A stretch of DNA of 64,000 nt from Fibrobacter sp. UWH6 (GTDB lineage: Bacteria > Fibrobacterota > Fibrobacteria > Fibrobacterales > Fibrobacteraceae), in NCBI RefSeq assembly GCF_900142465.1, contig NZ_FRAX01000009.1, positions 1 to 64,000 of the forward strand, given 5' to 3'. How positions within the stretch are numbered: the first letter of the stretch is position 1; every line of letters starts with the position of its first letter. Positions 22,778 through 30,890 of the stretch are shown here, piece by piece. The translations under genes were made by a program, and so were the position numbers. The notes under the pieces were generated by a model. It was given only the letters and a program-made list of their open reading frames with translations. It made no database searches and was not told the DNA's origin.

Positions 22778-22820
22778 CGACGCGTTTCTCTATCGAATGG
22801 AGAAGTGCGTCTTTTTTTAT
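22778..22820 (+). terminator. Terminator of the merR-flavodoxin-DUF4405 operon
   Basis: GACGC...GCGTC with inner TTTCTC/GGAGAA pairing, followed by TTTTTTT. Confidence 0.85.
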
Positions 22821-22882
22821 TCTAAGTTTTCAGAATTGAGAAGACGCCTCTAGCAAGAATAATTAGAAACAAGAGGTGCCGT

Positions 22883-23260
22883 ATGACGAATGTTCAAAAA
22901 GGTTGTGTCAATATATGGATAGATGAGGTAGTCCCTTGTCTTAAGGATTCTGAAACGGGCGAGATAAAAGAAACATTTGTATTCAGGGTCGAAAGCAAGG
23001 CTTGCATTAAGACATTTACCGAGAAGAATGGGTGGGGAATCGATTGGGAGACAATCCCCAAAGACGTCAAAATCTACGCTCTAGTTTTAAAGGATGATAA
23101 TCAGATTCAAGGTCTTGTCGGAATCAAGAAAGACGATGTTATGAAGGCAGCTTACCTGCATTGGGCTTGTACCGCTCCATGGAACAACAAGCATGTTCTT
23201 GGTACGCAGAAGTATAGCGGCGTCGGAGGTCATTTATTTGCAATAGCGGTGGACGGATGA
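22883..23260 (+). pseudogene. Truncated GNAT-type acetyltransferase
   Basis: The 125-residue frame starts behind AAGAGGTG. It looks like the N-terminal two thirds of a GNAT-fold protein ([48 protein letters not shown]). In related proteins [10 protein letters not shown] is followed by another 40-60 residues; here the frame meets unrelated sequence at about 23247 and stops. The sequence that follows is the middle of a response-regulator gene, so a deletion removed the end of this gene and the start of the next. Confidence 0.65.
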
Positions 23261-23725
23261 AAAGCTACGTAATACCGCGACAAATGAAGGTGAAAAACCG
23301 AATCTATTTGTTTTGGATATTATGCTTCCCGGTGAAGATGGTCTGAGCATCCTAAAGAGATTGCGTGCACAGTCTTTCACCAGTCAGGTTCCTGTAATGA
23401 TGCTGACTGCGAAGGGTACGGAGCTGGATAAGGTGAAGGGGCTGGATTTGGGGGCTGACGATTACTTGACAATCGCCATATTGTTTCTGTAGAGGGCCAT
23501 ACTCGCGATTTGACGTTTAAGGAATACGAACTTTTAAAGTTGCTAATGCAACGCCCAGGCATTGTTTTTAGCCGCCAAGAAATTATGGAACGTGTGTGGG
23601 GTGTTGATTTCACACTGGAAACCCGCACGGTGGATATGCATGTAAAAACCTTGCGCCAGAAACTTGGTGAAAAAAATGATATCATCAAGACCATTCGAAA
23701 CGTGGGCTATAAGGCGGAGGTTTAA
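23247..23725 (+). pseudogene. Remnant of an OmpR/PhoB-type response regulator
   Basis: From about 23247 one frame reads [29 protein letters not shown], then [13 protein letters not shown] and [11 protein letters not shown]: the phosphorylation Asp (LDIM), the Thr and the Lys-preceding end of a receiver domain. The N-terminal third of the receiver is missing. At about 23470 the frame changes and the DNA-binding winged helix follows (DLTFKEYELLKLLMQ, SRQEIMERVWG, TVDMHVKTLRQKLG) to the stop at 23725. The conserved Lys-Pro after GADDYLT and the linker have been deleted. The protein cannot work as a regulator. The adjacent kinase gene begins 1 bp after the stop and appears intact. Confidence 0.85.
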
Positions 23726-23726
23726 A

Positions 23727-25076
23727 ATGCAAGTACGAATCCGAATGAGTTTGATTTATGTGGGCGTACTCGCTACCATTTTTGCTGTTTATTTTTCTGT
23801 CCAAGTCTTTGAAGAGACCATGGAAGAACAGCTTCAAAATTCTTTACGCCAAAATGCCCATTTGATTGAAGCCGCGTATAACCAGACTCCTACGAAGGAA
23901 TTGAAAAAGTTCACGACGGATTCATTACGCATCACGTTGATTTCCAAAGAAGGGAATGTTCTATTTGAAAGTGATCGGGAATCCAGTAAGATGGAAAATC
24001 ATCTGCGTCGACCCGAGGTGATTTCCGCGTTTGAAACTGGCTCCGGAAAGGGAATGCGTCATTCGGTGACTTTGGATGCGAACATCTATTATTATGCCTT
24101 GAAACTTTCTGATGGAAATATATTGCGCCTTGGTATGCGTCAGGCTAATATCCAGCGGGCGATTTCCAGGACCACTCCTTATTTACTTGGACTGATTGGC
24201 GTTATCATTGTTGTTTCTATACTCATCACGGTGGGACTCAGCAGAGCCTTCGTGCGGCCTATTAAGAAACTTTCTGAAAAATTGGATGATGCGGAAATTC
24301 TTGATGATGATTGCTTGTATAAAGAAATCGCTCCTTTTGTAAAGACCATTCGGAATAAAAATCGCGAGCTAGCCATTACCATTGAAAAGCTTCACGATGA
24401 GGAGCAGAAAACAGCCCGTCTAAAAGATGAGTTTACTGCCAATGCTGCTCATGAATTAAAAACTCCGCTTACGACAATTTCGGGCTATGCGGAAATGCTG
24501 GAAACCGGAATCGCCAAGCCGGAAGATACTGTTCGTTTTGCGGGTAAAATTCATAGCGAAGCAAAACGCATGCTTTCCATCACCAACGACATCATGACCC
24601 TTTCCAAATTGGATAAGCCTGGTGAACGTACAATCAATCTCAATGAATCTGTGGATTTGTGGAGTGTGGCCGATAACTGCATTAGTGTCCTTGCGCTTAA
24701 TGCCAATAAAAAGAATATCATGCTTTCGTTGCAAGGCGACGCAGATTCAGAAATTAAAGGCAATGGAAACTTGATTTTTGAATTGATCTACAATCTGGTG
24801 GATAATGCCATCCGTTACACCAATGAAAACGGCAAGGTGGATGTGATCGTTTCCAAGAATTCCGTTTCTGTTATGGACAATGGTATAGGCATTCCTGAAG
24901 AATGCAAGAACCGTGTTTTTGAACGTTTCTTCCGTGTGGACAAAAGCCACTCCCGCGAAACTGGCGGAACGGGCCTCGGCCTTGCCATCGTAAAGCATGT
25001 GGCCGAAGTTCATCACGCAAAAATAGAGATGAAATCTATTGTTGGCGTGGGAACGGAAATCAAGGTTGAATTTTAG
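23727..25076 (+). CDS. Membrane sensor histidine kinase (orphaned by loss of its regulator)
   Basis: This kinase of about 449 residues starts at MQVRIRMSLIYVGVLATIF. TM1 is about residues 8-28, with a short extracytoplasmic sensor to about 150 and TM2 at about 152-174 (LLGLIGVIIVVSILITVGL). The phospho-acceptor His is in FTANAAHELKTPLTTISGYAEML near residue 241. The ATPase domain has the N box NLVDNAIRYTNENGK, the G1 box DNGIGIPEECK and the G2 box GGTGLGLAIVKHV. The longer frame to 23664 overlaps the regulator and is unlikely. It is of the PhoR/BaeS type. Its natural partner upstream is broken, so its output is uncertain. Confidence 0.9.
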   Translation: MQVRIRMSLIYVGVLATIFAVYFSVQVFEETMEEQLQNSLRQNAHLIEAAYNQTPTKELKKFTTDSLRITLISKEGNVLFESDRESSKMENHLRRPEVISAFETGSGKGMRHSVTLDANIYYYALKLSDGNILRLGMRQANIQRAISRTTPYLLGLIGVIIVVSILITVGLSRAFVRPIKKLSEKLDDAEILDDDCLYKEIAPFVKTIRNKNRELAITIEKLHDEEQKTARLKDEFTANAAHELKTPLTTISGYAEMLETGIAKPEDTVRFAGKIHSEAKRMLSITNDIMTLSKLDKPGERTINLNESVDLWSVADNCISVLALNANKKNIMLSLQGDADSEIKGNGNLIFELIYNLVDNAIRYTNENGKVDVIVSKNSVSVMDNGIGIPEECKNRVFERFFRVDKSHSRETGGTGLGLAIVKHVAEVHHAKIEMKSIVGVGTEIKVEF

Positions 25077-25078
25077 AA

Positions 25079-25645
25079 CTACGAGAAAATTCCGTGCATA
25101 AACTGATGACAGGTGTCGTAAACGTCCCTGTCATTTAGTTTTATAAGGCCGCTGAAATAGGCCTGGATGCTGGCGTTGATGATGCCGAGGAATGTGTAGG
25201 CGTAACGCTGATGGCGACCCTTCATGTTGCCGTGATCTTTGCTTGCGGCAAGGAAAAGTTCTGAGAGCGCAGTCCACTGTTTTTCACAGAGGGGGAGGAC
25301 TTCGTCGTGGATGTCACCTTCGGTAGGGGTGTTGCTCATGCACAAGAACCAGGCGTAAAATTCCGGGTCCTTCTTGGCGAATTCAAAATAGACGCGGGCA
25401 ACGGATTCCAAGGTCTTGACCACATCGTGATTGTAATCGGCGGCGGTCTCGAAATCCTTCCAGAAAATTTCCAGATGGGTACTGAGGAGGGCGTTCAGAA
25501 GGCCCCGCTTGTTTCCGAAGTAATGGTACAGCGTGGGCTTGCCTACACCTGCGGCGTCGGCGATTTTTTGCACGCCGGTAGCATCGTAGCCTTCCTTGCG
25601 GAAAAGGATCAGAGCCTGCTGTAATAAAACTTCTTTTGTGGTCAT
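25079..25645 (-). CDS. TetR-family transcriptional regulator
   Basis: This 188-residue protein has an N-terminal TetR helix-turn-helix (IADAAGVGKPTLYHYFGNKRGLL, shown here as residues 28-50) and a helical ligand domain. Its start lies 16 bp from the end of the GH13 gene, which is transcribed in the same direction, and a palindrome (25665-25680) covers the gap. Similar palindromes lie before the GH13 gene, so this protein probably represses both. The ligand is unknown; control of an amylase by TetR is less common than by LacI-type proteins. Confidence 0.88.
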   Translation of the reverse strand: MTTKEVLLQQALILFRKEGYDATGVQKIADAAGVGKPTLYHYFGNKRGLLNALLSTHLEIFWKDFETAADYNHDVVKTLESVARVYFEFAKKDPEFYAWFLCMSNTPTEGDIHDEVLPLCEKQWTALSELFLAASKDHGNMKGRHQRYAYTFLGIINASIQAYFSGLIKLNDRDVYDTCHQFMHGIFS

Positions 25646-25661
25646 GATTCAAATATACTTT

Positions 25662-27095
25662 TTATGTACCGCTAGGTACAAGGATGCGGCCCCACTTGGG
25701 CGGAATTATGACGGTAATTTTGCCGTTGCTGATTTTGATGAAATCGTTGGAAAGAAGGTCTCGCAGATTTTTCAAGGAATTCATTTTAGGTGTGCGCGTA
25801 AAATGTCTGCGCAAGTCAATTTCAAATTGAACGGGTGCGTCCTGGAGATTTATAAGAACAAGGGCATCACCATTTTGGTGTGTTCGCCAGAAGGCCAATT
25901 GTTGGGAGTGAACGAATTCCTGTTGATAGCCGCCATCGCGCAAGGCGTCGCAATCCAAGCGGATGCCTGCCAGGTGACGGATTTCGGAAAGTAGATTTTC
26001 TTTGTCCGTAGAGTTTGCAGGTAGAACGGCCGCAGACTTTGGGTAATTATCGAAACGAATGCGGCCCTGCTCGATGTGCATAGAGGGACGCAAATTCCAG
26101 TCGTCGCAACCGCCCTTAATTGCTTCCAAACCAAATTCCTCGCCGTAATAAATAGTGGGCACTCCCGGCATGGTATAGAACAGCAGATGCTGAACGAAAT
26201 TGTCCTGCTTATTTTTCAGCTGGCTGTAAATGCGGTTGGTGTCATGATTCTCGTTAAAAAGCTGGAGTCTCGCGCCCTTGCAGGTTCCGCTCTTGTCATC
26301 AAAAAATTGATTCAAGTTGTAGGCCAGTTCAAACATGTTCCCGTCATTCAGGGAACTCCAGCAGGATTTATAGGTCTGATAGTTGGTCACGGAGTTTAGG
26401 CCCGCTTCAAGCCAACGCCTGGGATCTCCGAAAACCACTTCTCCCATCATCCAGAAATCCGCACGCTTTTGGTGGCAGGCGGTTGCAAGATGTCGCAGAA
26501 AATCTAAATCCATATCCTCCGCGGCGTCAATACGGATTCCGTCAATGCCAAATTCATCCATCCAGTATTCTGCACAATGAATCAGTTCTCGCTCCACTTC
26601 GGGATTCCGCAGGTTGAACGCTGGCAGTTCCTGAAAGCCGGCCCAGCAATCCACTGTAAAGGAGTCTCCGCAAAGGTTGGGCGTATTGAATCGCGGATTG
26701 CGATACCAGCCCGCATAAGGGGAATTCTGCCCCTTTTCCCGAAGGTCCCTGTAGGCGAAATGATGTCTGGAGGAATGGTTCCACACGGCATCGAAAAACA
26801 CATGGAATCCGGCATTATGAAAGTCGCGGACCATCTGCTTCAAGTCCTCGTTATTTCCTAGGCGGGGGTCCAGCTGGTACATGTCTGTCACGTCGTAACC
26901 GTGGGTCTCGCTTTTAAAAACGGGACCCAGCAAGATGGAATCAGCCCGCAAGCTTTGCAAGTGAGGAATAAGGCTAGTGAGCACGCGGATGTTTCGGTAG
27001 GGCACGTGATTCGTGCTTGCGTTGGAAATGACGCCATCGGCGACATTACGTAATGCTCCCAGCGGGAAAACGTGATAAATGTGATTCGGCCTCAT
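25662..27095 (-). CDS. GH13 alpha-amylase-family glycosidase, cytoplasmic
   Basis: The protein (477 residues from the ATG at 27095, with GGGAGG 5 nt before) has the four GH13 regions: DAVWNHSS (I), GIDGIRIDAAED with the nucleophile Asp (II), MMGEVVF with the acid/base Glu (III) and NENHDTNR with the third carboxylate (IV). The longer frame to 27290 begins inside the operator region and is unlikely. No signal peptide is seen, so it probably works on internal maltodextrins or glycogen-derived oligosaccharides. It has tandem palindromic operators before it and a tetR gene directly behind it. Confidence 0.9.
   Translation of the reverse strand: MRPNHIYHVFPLGALRNVADGVISNASTNHVPYRNIRVLTSLIPHLQSLRADSILLGPVFKSETHGYDVTDMYQLDPRLGNNEDLKQMVRDFHNAGFHVFFDAVWNHSSRHHFAYRDLREKGQNSPYAGWYRNPRFNTPNLCGDSFTVDCWAGFQELPAFNLRNPEVERELIHCAEYWMDEFGIDGIRIDAAEDMDLDFLRHLATACHQKRADFWMMGEVVFGDPRRWLEAGLNSVTNYQTYKSCWSSLNDGNMFELAYNLNQFFDDKSGTCKGARLQLFNENHDTNRIYSQLKNKQDNFVQHLLFYTMPGVPTIYYGEEFGLEAIKGGCDDWNLRPSMHIEQGRIRFDNYPKSAAVLPANSTDKENLLSEIRHLAGIRLDCDALRDGGYQQEFVHSQQLAFWRTHQNGDALVLINLQDAPVQFEIDLRRHFTRTPKMNSLKNLRDLLSNDFIKISNGKITVIIPPKWGRILVPSGT
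25665..25680. promoter_or_regulatory. Palindromic TetR operator candidate
   Basis: TGTACC-GCTA-GGTACA is a perfect 6-bp-arm palindrome 20 bp upstream of the TetR start codon and overlapping the last codons of the GH13 gene. Its core (TACC-N4-GGTA) is the same as in the two operators at 27117-27161. Confidence 0.6.
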
Positions 27096-27116
27096 GGGAA
27101 CCTCCCTAAAAATTAC

Positions 27117-27161
27117 ATATACCGTTCGGTATATTACAAATATAGTATACCGATTGGTATA
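27117..27161. promoter_or_regulatory. Tandem TetR-type operators before the GH13 gene
   Basis: ATATACCGTTCGGTATAT (27117-27134) and TATACC-GATT-GGTATA (27146-27161) are two palindromes with a shared core and centres 28 bp apart. They lie 22-66 bp upstream of the GH13 start, where they would cover the promoter. Confidence 0.7.
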
Positions 27162-27276
27162 TTTGCAAGAGGAGAGTGAAAATTTCCGAAAAAGAGACTT
27201 CGAAATAGGAAAATGCAGTGGGCGTATAAAAAAAGGAACGCTTTCGCGCCCCTTCTTATCTCTCTCATTTTTTGTT

Positions 27277-27696
27277 CTACTTATCAGCAATCTCAGAGCT
27301 GATGGACATTAGCGGGTTCAGCGGATCCGTGTCAATCAAGTCAAGGTGCTTCACCATGTGGAGGGTGCCTTGCTTGTACTTCTGGAAATGTTCCGAAGCG
27401 ATGTGCTTTTTGTAGGCATCCTGGCTAGCGTAGATTTCAAGAATGTAGAGAGCGTTCTTGTCGCGCTTGAGACCCATGGGGTACATGCAGATAACGCCCG
27501 GTTCCGTACGCATGCTGGTGGCTCCGACTTCAAGAGCCATGGCCATGTACTGGTCGTGATATTCCGGGTGAATCTCAATGTAGGACAGGCGAACGATGCG
27601 GTCGCTTTCAAAGGGCTGTTTTTTCACTTGACTAGTCTTTGCCATAGCCATTCCTGAAGCTAAAAGAAGTACGAAGAAAAATAGAAGTTTTTTCAT
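27277..27696 (-). CDS. Exported ABM-type (quinol) monooxygenase-like protein
   Basis: This 139-residue protein has a signal peptide (MKKLLFFFVLLLASGMAMAK). A dimeric alpha/beta-barrel ABM domain follows: LSYIEIHPEYHDQYMAMA, EPGVICMYPMG, LYILEIYASQDAYKKHIAS and HFQKYKQGTLHMV. ABM proteins act on quinones, haem or polyketide-like ligands without cofactors. It starts 4 bp after the flavodoxin lipoprotein gene and is the last gene of the CMD-cupin/flavodoxin/ABM operon. Export of an ABM protein beside an exported flavodoxin points to quinone-like chemistry in the envelope (inference). Confidence 0.8.
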   Translation of the reverse strand: MKKLLFFFVLLLASGMAMAKTSQVKKQPFESDRIVRLSYIEIHPEYHDQYMAMALEVGATSMRTEPGVICMYPMGLKRDKNALYILEIYASQDAYKKHIASEHFQKYKQGTLHMVKHLDLIDTDPLNPLMSISSEIADK

Positions 27697-27700
27697 ATTC

Positions 27701-28444
27701 TCAAAATTCCTTTTTCAACCAGTCGGCGATTTTGGTTTCGCGGCTAGAGAAATCAGCAGCCTTTATAGAAAGGCTTGCGGTGAAGTTATTGCCAGGAAGC
27801 AAGCGCCTGGCGTCGGCTTCTACGCCGCTGATTCCGCTGGAATGGCTGCTAACAATGAGTCCCACTTTTTTATTTGCAAGTTCCTTGCTGTTCTTGAAAA
27901 GATAGGTCTGCATGGGGGCGGCCATTTGGCTCCACCAGAGAGGCGCAACGATGATCACTTCGCTATAATTTGCGAAGCTTACTTCGGTGCTGACGGTAAT
28001 GGCGGGGTAGCTGCTTTCTGCATCTGGATTCTTGTTGATAGCCTCAATGAGAGCATCGCCAATGGCGTAATTGTTGGCTGCGAAATCTGCCTTTTCCACA
28101 GGAGAAATTTCCACCACGTCGGCAGAAATCATTCCTGTCAAGGTTTCTACGATAGCCTTGCTGTTCCCGGTGAAGGAGTAATAAGCGACAAGCATTTTTT
28201 CAGAGGCTGCAGAGTCAACGGCAGGTACGTCTGCTTCTGTAGAATCTGCGATGTTCCCGCTAGAAGAACTTGTGGCATTCTCGACTTCGCTGGAACTGCT
28301 TTCCGCAGTTTCTGTTGCAGAAGATTCCACGAAGCTCTCACTTGAACCCGCAACATCATCCTTTGCATTAGAGCTTGAGTCGTCGCCGCAGGCGTTCAGA
28401 AAGAACACCACCGTCGCACTCAACAAGAACAGCAATTTTTTCAT
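27701..28444 (-). CDS. Flavodoxin lipoprotein with Ser-rich linker
   Basis: This 247-residue protein has a lipoprotein signal (VVFFLNACGDDSS; lipid Cys at about residue 19) and a Ser/Glu/Ala-rich linker to about residue 80. A flavodoxin domain follows: LVAYYSFTGNSKAIVETL is the FMN phosphate loop and IIVAPLWWSQMAAPMQTY the aromatic loop. The Ser-rich linker is the style of Fibrobacter surface lipoproteins. The protein is thus tethered outside the cytoplasm, unusual for a flavodoxin. It lies 11 bp downstream of CMD-cupin copy 2 and 4 bp upstream of the ABM gene. Confidence 0.88.
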   Translation of the reverse strand: MKKLLFLLSATVVFFLNACGDDSSSNAKDDVAGSSESFVESSATETAESSSSEVENATSSSSGNIADSTEADVPAVDSAASEKMLVAYYSFTGNSKAIVETLTGMISADVVEISPVEKADFAANNYAIGDALIEAINKNPDAESSYPAITVSTEVSFANYSEVIIVAPLWWSQMAAPMQTYLFKNSKELANKKVGLIVSSHSSGISGVEADARRLLPGNNFTASLSIKAADFSSRETKIADWLKKEF

Positions 28445-28455
28445 GCCACCCTCAA

Positions 28456-29526
28456 TTACGGAAGCTTGTTGTACACTTCGTCAACTACAGGTTCCAACCA
28501 TTCGTTGCTGGCGTTTTCGCCAACGTGGGTGTGGTAAGTCAAGTGCTGGAACCAGGAATCCTTGGCAGCACCGTGCCAATGTTTTTTGCCTTCGGGAATG
28601 GCCACCACAGTACCCGGCGTCATTTCAAGAGGTTCCTTGCCTTCTTCCACATACCAGCCGCGGCCAGAAACGGCGATCAAGACCTGCACCTGGTTGTGAT
28701 GCACGTGCCAGTTGTTGCGGCAGCCCGGTTCAAAAGTCACGTTGGTAGGGCCGCCATTTTCGGCGCTCATGGGAGCCAGATAGCTCTTGCCGATAAAGTA
28801 CTTTGCGTAATTTACGTTAGGCACGCCGCGGGGCCACGGGGAATCTCCGCCGTACATGCCAGGAATCAACTTGGCGTCCTGCAAAGTCATGGTAATGCTT
28901 TCCACCTGCTGATCCGTAAGGCCAGCCTTCTTTGCGCCAGCCTTATGTGCTGCCAGCTGGGGGTGAACGCCGTCCATGCCGCTGAGGGCTGCAACAGTCA
29001 CCAGTTCGCGTTCCGAAATGGTCAAGTTGTCGCGGGCGAAAATGTCGCCGAACAAATGTGCCTTCAGGTAGTAATCCGTTGCAGGAGCGAAAGTATTGTT
29101 CACCTTGCCGAACAACTTCGTCTGAACTTCGGTACCGGCCTTCAGGGAGTTGTAATTCTTGGGCAGGGGAGAAGCGTCCTTGCCTTCGGCGGTTTTCTTG
29201 CCGGCGGCCTTGCGTTCATCCAGAACCTTCTGCAAAGTTCCGAGGGCGTTCAGGGAGCGCGGGAAACCGGTGTAGGCATAAAGCTGGGAAAGGGCTTCCT
29301 TCACCTGGCTTACGGTGAGGCCGTCGTCCAGACCCTTGTCGATGGCCTTGCTGAGTTTTGCCAAGTCGCCCTTGGCTTCCAGGCAGGCGATAATGGCCAT
29401 GTCCTGTTGCTGAACGGTAAGAACGTTTTTCATAATCTGTGCGTTTGTGGTGGTGGCGAATGCGGCAGAAATTGCGACCGCCGCGCCCATGGATTTTACG
29501 AAAGTTTTAAAGAATGCAGTTTTCAT
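28456..29526 (-). CDS. Exported carboxymuconolactone-decarboxylase/cupin fusion protein (copy 2)
   Basis: This 356-residue protein is collinear with copy 1 (17080-18132) and almost the same from IMKNVLT onward. It has two CMD units and a C-terminal cupin with NNWHVHHNQVQVL and PEGKKHWHG. The signal peptide (MKTAFFKTFVKSMGAAVAISAAFATTTNA) is unrelated to that of copy 1, so the mature domains were duplicated or kept alike while the leader was exchanged. It is the first gene of a three-gene operon with the flavodoxin lipoprotein and the ABM protein. An inverted repeat lies upstream at 29595-29617. Confidence 0.88.
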   Translation of the reverse strand: MKTAFFKTFVKSMGAAVAISAAFATTTNAQIMKNVLTVQQQDMAIIACLEAKGDLAKLSKAIDKGLDDGLTVSQVKEALSQLYAYTGFPRSLNALGTLQKVLDERKAAGKKTAEGKDASPLPKNYNSLKAGTEVQTKLFGKVNNTFAPATDYYLKAHLFGDIFARDNLTISERELVTVAALSGMDGVHPQLAAHKAGAKKAGLTDQQVESITMTLQDAKLIPGMYGGDSPWPRGVPNVNYAKYFIGKSYLAPMSAENGGPTNVTFEPGCRNNWHVHHNQVQVLIAVSGRGWYVEEGKEPLEMTPGTVVAIPEGKKHWHGAAKDSWFQHLTYHTHVGENASNEWLEPVVDEVYNKLP

Positions 29527-29594
29527 AGTTATGAATTTACCAAAAGACTAGTTTTAATTCACTACCCAAAACAAATGGATTTCTACCAAAAACG

Positions 29595-29617
29595 CAGATT
29601 TTATATATGAAAATCTG
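29595..29617. promoter_or_regulatory. Inverted repeat before CMD-cupin copy 2
   Basis: CAGATTTT-N7-AAAATCTG is a perfect 8-bp dyad about 70 bp upstream of the start codon. The 7-bp centre resembles LysR-type sites, but the arms differ from the ATAR/YTAT box at copy 1, so a different regulator is likely. Confidence 0.5.
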
Positions 29618-29707
29618 TAAAATTCTACCATTTTGTAACTTTTTATGCGGTAATTATAGTGCGTTCTTGTACAGAGCCTGTTTGAAACGTGAATAAAAAA
29701 GCGACGG

Positions 29708-29785
29708 TTATTCATTTCACGCTTTCTAAAAGTTGTTCCCTTGAGATTGCACTCAGTACAGAAAATGCGGTTAGCTTGCTGCCTA
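29708..29785. repeat. Tail of the rhuM gene, copy A of a direct repeat
   Basis: About 70 bp coding for LTAFSVLSAISREQLLESVK and the stop occur again at 30891-30965 with a handful of mismatches. The repeats are in the same orientation, about 1.18 kb apart, and enclose the rhuM gene and the GC-rich repeat. Confidence 0.8.
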
Positions 29786-30602
29786 AATCGCGGATGCTTG
29801 CGCCTACATGGTAAATTGTATTATCGACAATGATGAACCTATCGTGGACATCACGCATGTTGCGAAGTTCAACGGTCGGGAACTGCCGATTCAGCCTGGC
29901 CGCTTCATCGTTCATGGTTCTATTAATGCGAGCCGAATACACGAAAACTTTAACACCTTCGGCCTTCTTTGCAACTAAAGAAAGAGTAACATCATCGGCA
30001 TACGGATCGATAATGACGATTTCTTCTTTTGCGGAACGCACCAACTGCGCCGCAAATTCATACCCGCTCCACCAGGATTTTGCATTTAAGATTCCCTCAC
30101 TCGGCGGCAAGTTCGCCTTGACAAAGAAATCGACCTGTTTTTCAAGGGACGAAAGCCTGGAATCATGATTTTCCAGCTTGTTTTCATGTGAAATCAACCG
30201 CTGATTTACGGAGCCGCCTTTAAGCAAATATTCCTTGAGAACCTGGTTTGCCCAGCGACGGAATTCTATACCTTTTAAGGTATTAACTCTAAAACCTACG
30301 GAAATAATCATGTCAAGATTGTATAAAGCAACTTTTCTGAGGACATTTCTATTGCCCTCCTTCTGAACTAGTTCCAAAATGGAACTAGTTGACTTTTCCT
30401 CTAGTTCATGACTCTCAAAAATATTCTTGATATGTTTCGTAATCGCTTGACGCTGAACATCAAATAATTCTGCCATCTGAGCCTGCGTAAGCCAAACGGT
30501 TTCATTCTCTACGCGAACTTCAATGTGAAATTCGCCGCCCTCCGGCTGATATACAATGATTTCGTTCTTTTCGCCATTATTGGCAGAAACTGCTTTATCC
30601 AT
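29712..30602 (-). CDS. RhuM-type protein fused to a phospholipase-D-like domain
   Basis: In this 296-residue protein the N-terminal half (about 1-130) is of the virulence-RhuM type: VWLTQAQMAELFDVQRQAITKHI, ESHELEEKSTSS, and YNLDMIISVGFRVNT with EFRRWANQVLKEYL. After a coiled stretch (about 140-165) comes a PLD-like half: IVIIDPYADDVTLSLV, VKVFVYSARIN and HDRFIIVDNTIYHVGAS, where HDRFIIVD resembles an incomplete HxK motif. Such fusions occur near mobile and defence genes. A hairpin (GTCGCT/AGCGAC, 30612-30638) precedes its GGAGG ribosome site. Its last 70 bp are repeated at 30891-30965. Confidence 0.8.
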   Translation of the reverse strand: MDKAVSANNGEKNEIIVYQPEGGEFHIEVRVENETVWLTQAQMAELFDVQRQAITKHIKNIFESHELEEKSTSSILELVQKEGNRNVLRKVALYNLDMIISVGFRVNTLKGIEFRRWANQVLKEYLLKGGSVNQRLISHENKLENHDSRLSSLEKQVDFFVKANLPPSEGILNAKSWWSGYEFAAQLVRSAKEEIVIIDPYADDVTLSLVAKKAEGVKVFVYSARINRTMNDEAARLNRQFPTVELRNMRDVHDRFIIVDNTIYHVGASIRDLGSKLTAFSVLSAISREQLLESVK

Positions 30603-30689
30603 TTTTCCTCCAGTCGCTACAGGCTTGAAAAAGCGACAGTTTAATCAGTGTTCTTTTGTTCACTACTAAATTTATACAAAAGTTTGGGC

Positions 30690-30890
30690 GGTGTCAAGGC
30701 GGGGCGCGAAAAAATTTCACTTTGCAAACTATAGGCGACAGGGGACTATGTTTTGGGCGTTGCCCTGGCAGGCCGGCCCTCTTGCGCTATCGACTCGCGA
30801 TGCGAGTCGTTCGTTCAGCCTCGCGCGACCTGCGACTGCACAAGGCAACCGCCGCGCGAGTCCGACCCCATGCGGGCGGCGGGGCCTAAC
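30690..30890. repeat. GC-rich intergenic repeat with long hairpins
   Basis: This GC-rich block stands out from AT-rich flanks. It contains GACTCGCGATGCGAGTC (30798-30814, a perfect palindrome with 8-bp arms) and several GGGCG and GCCGGCC stretches. Similar 'GGGCGTTGCCC' elements are common between genes in Bacteroidota-related genomes. No real gene is seen; open frames here look like composition artefacts. It fills the 290 bp between rhuM and the damaged MetE-like gene. Confidence 0.55.

Noticed and set aside
28375-29610. 411-residue open frame on the + strand opposite CMD/cupin copy 2
   Set aside because: Antisense shadow of a conserved gene; a similar shadow exists opposite copy 1.
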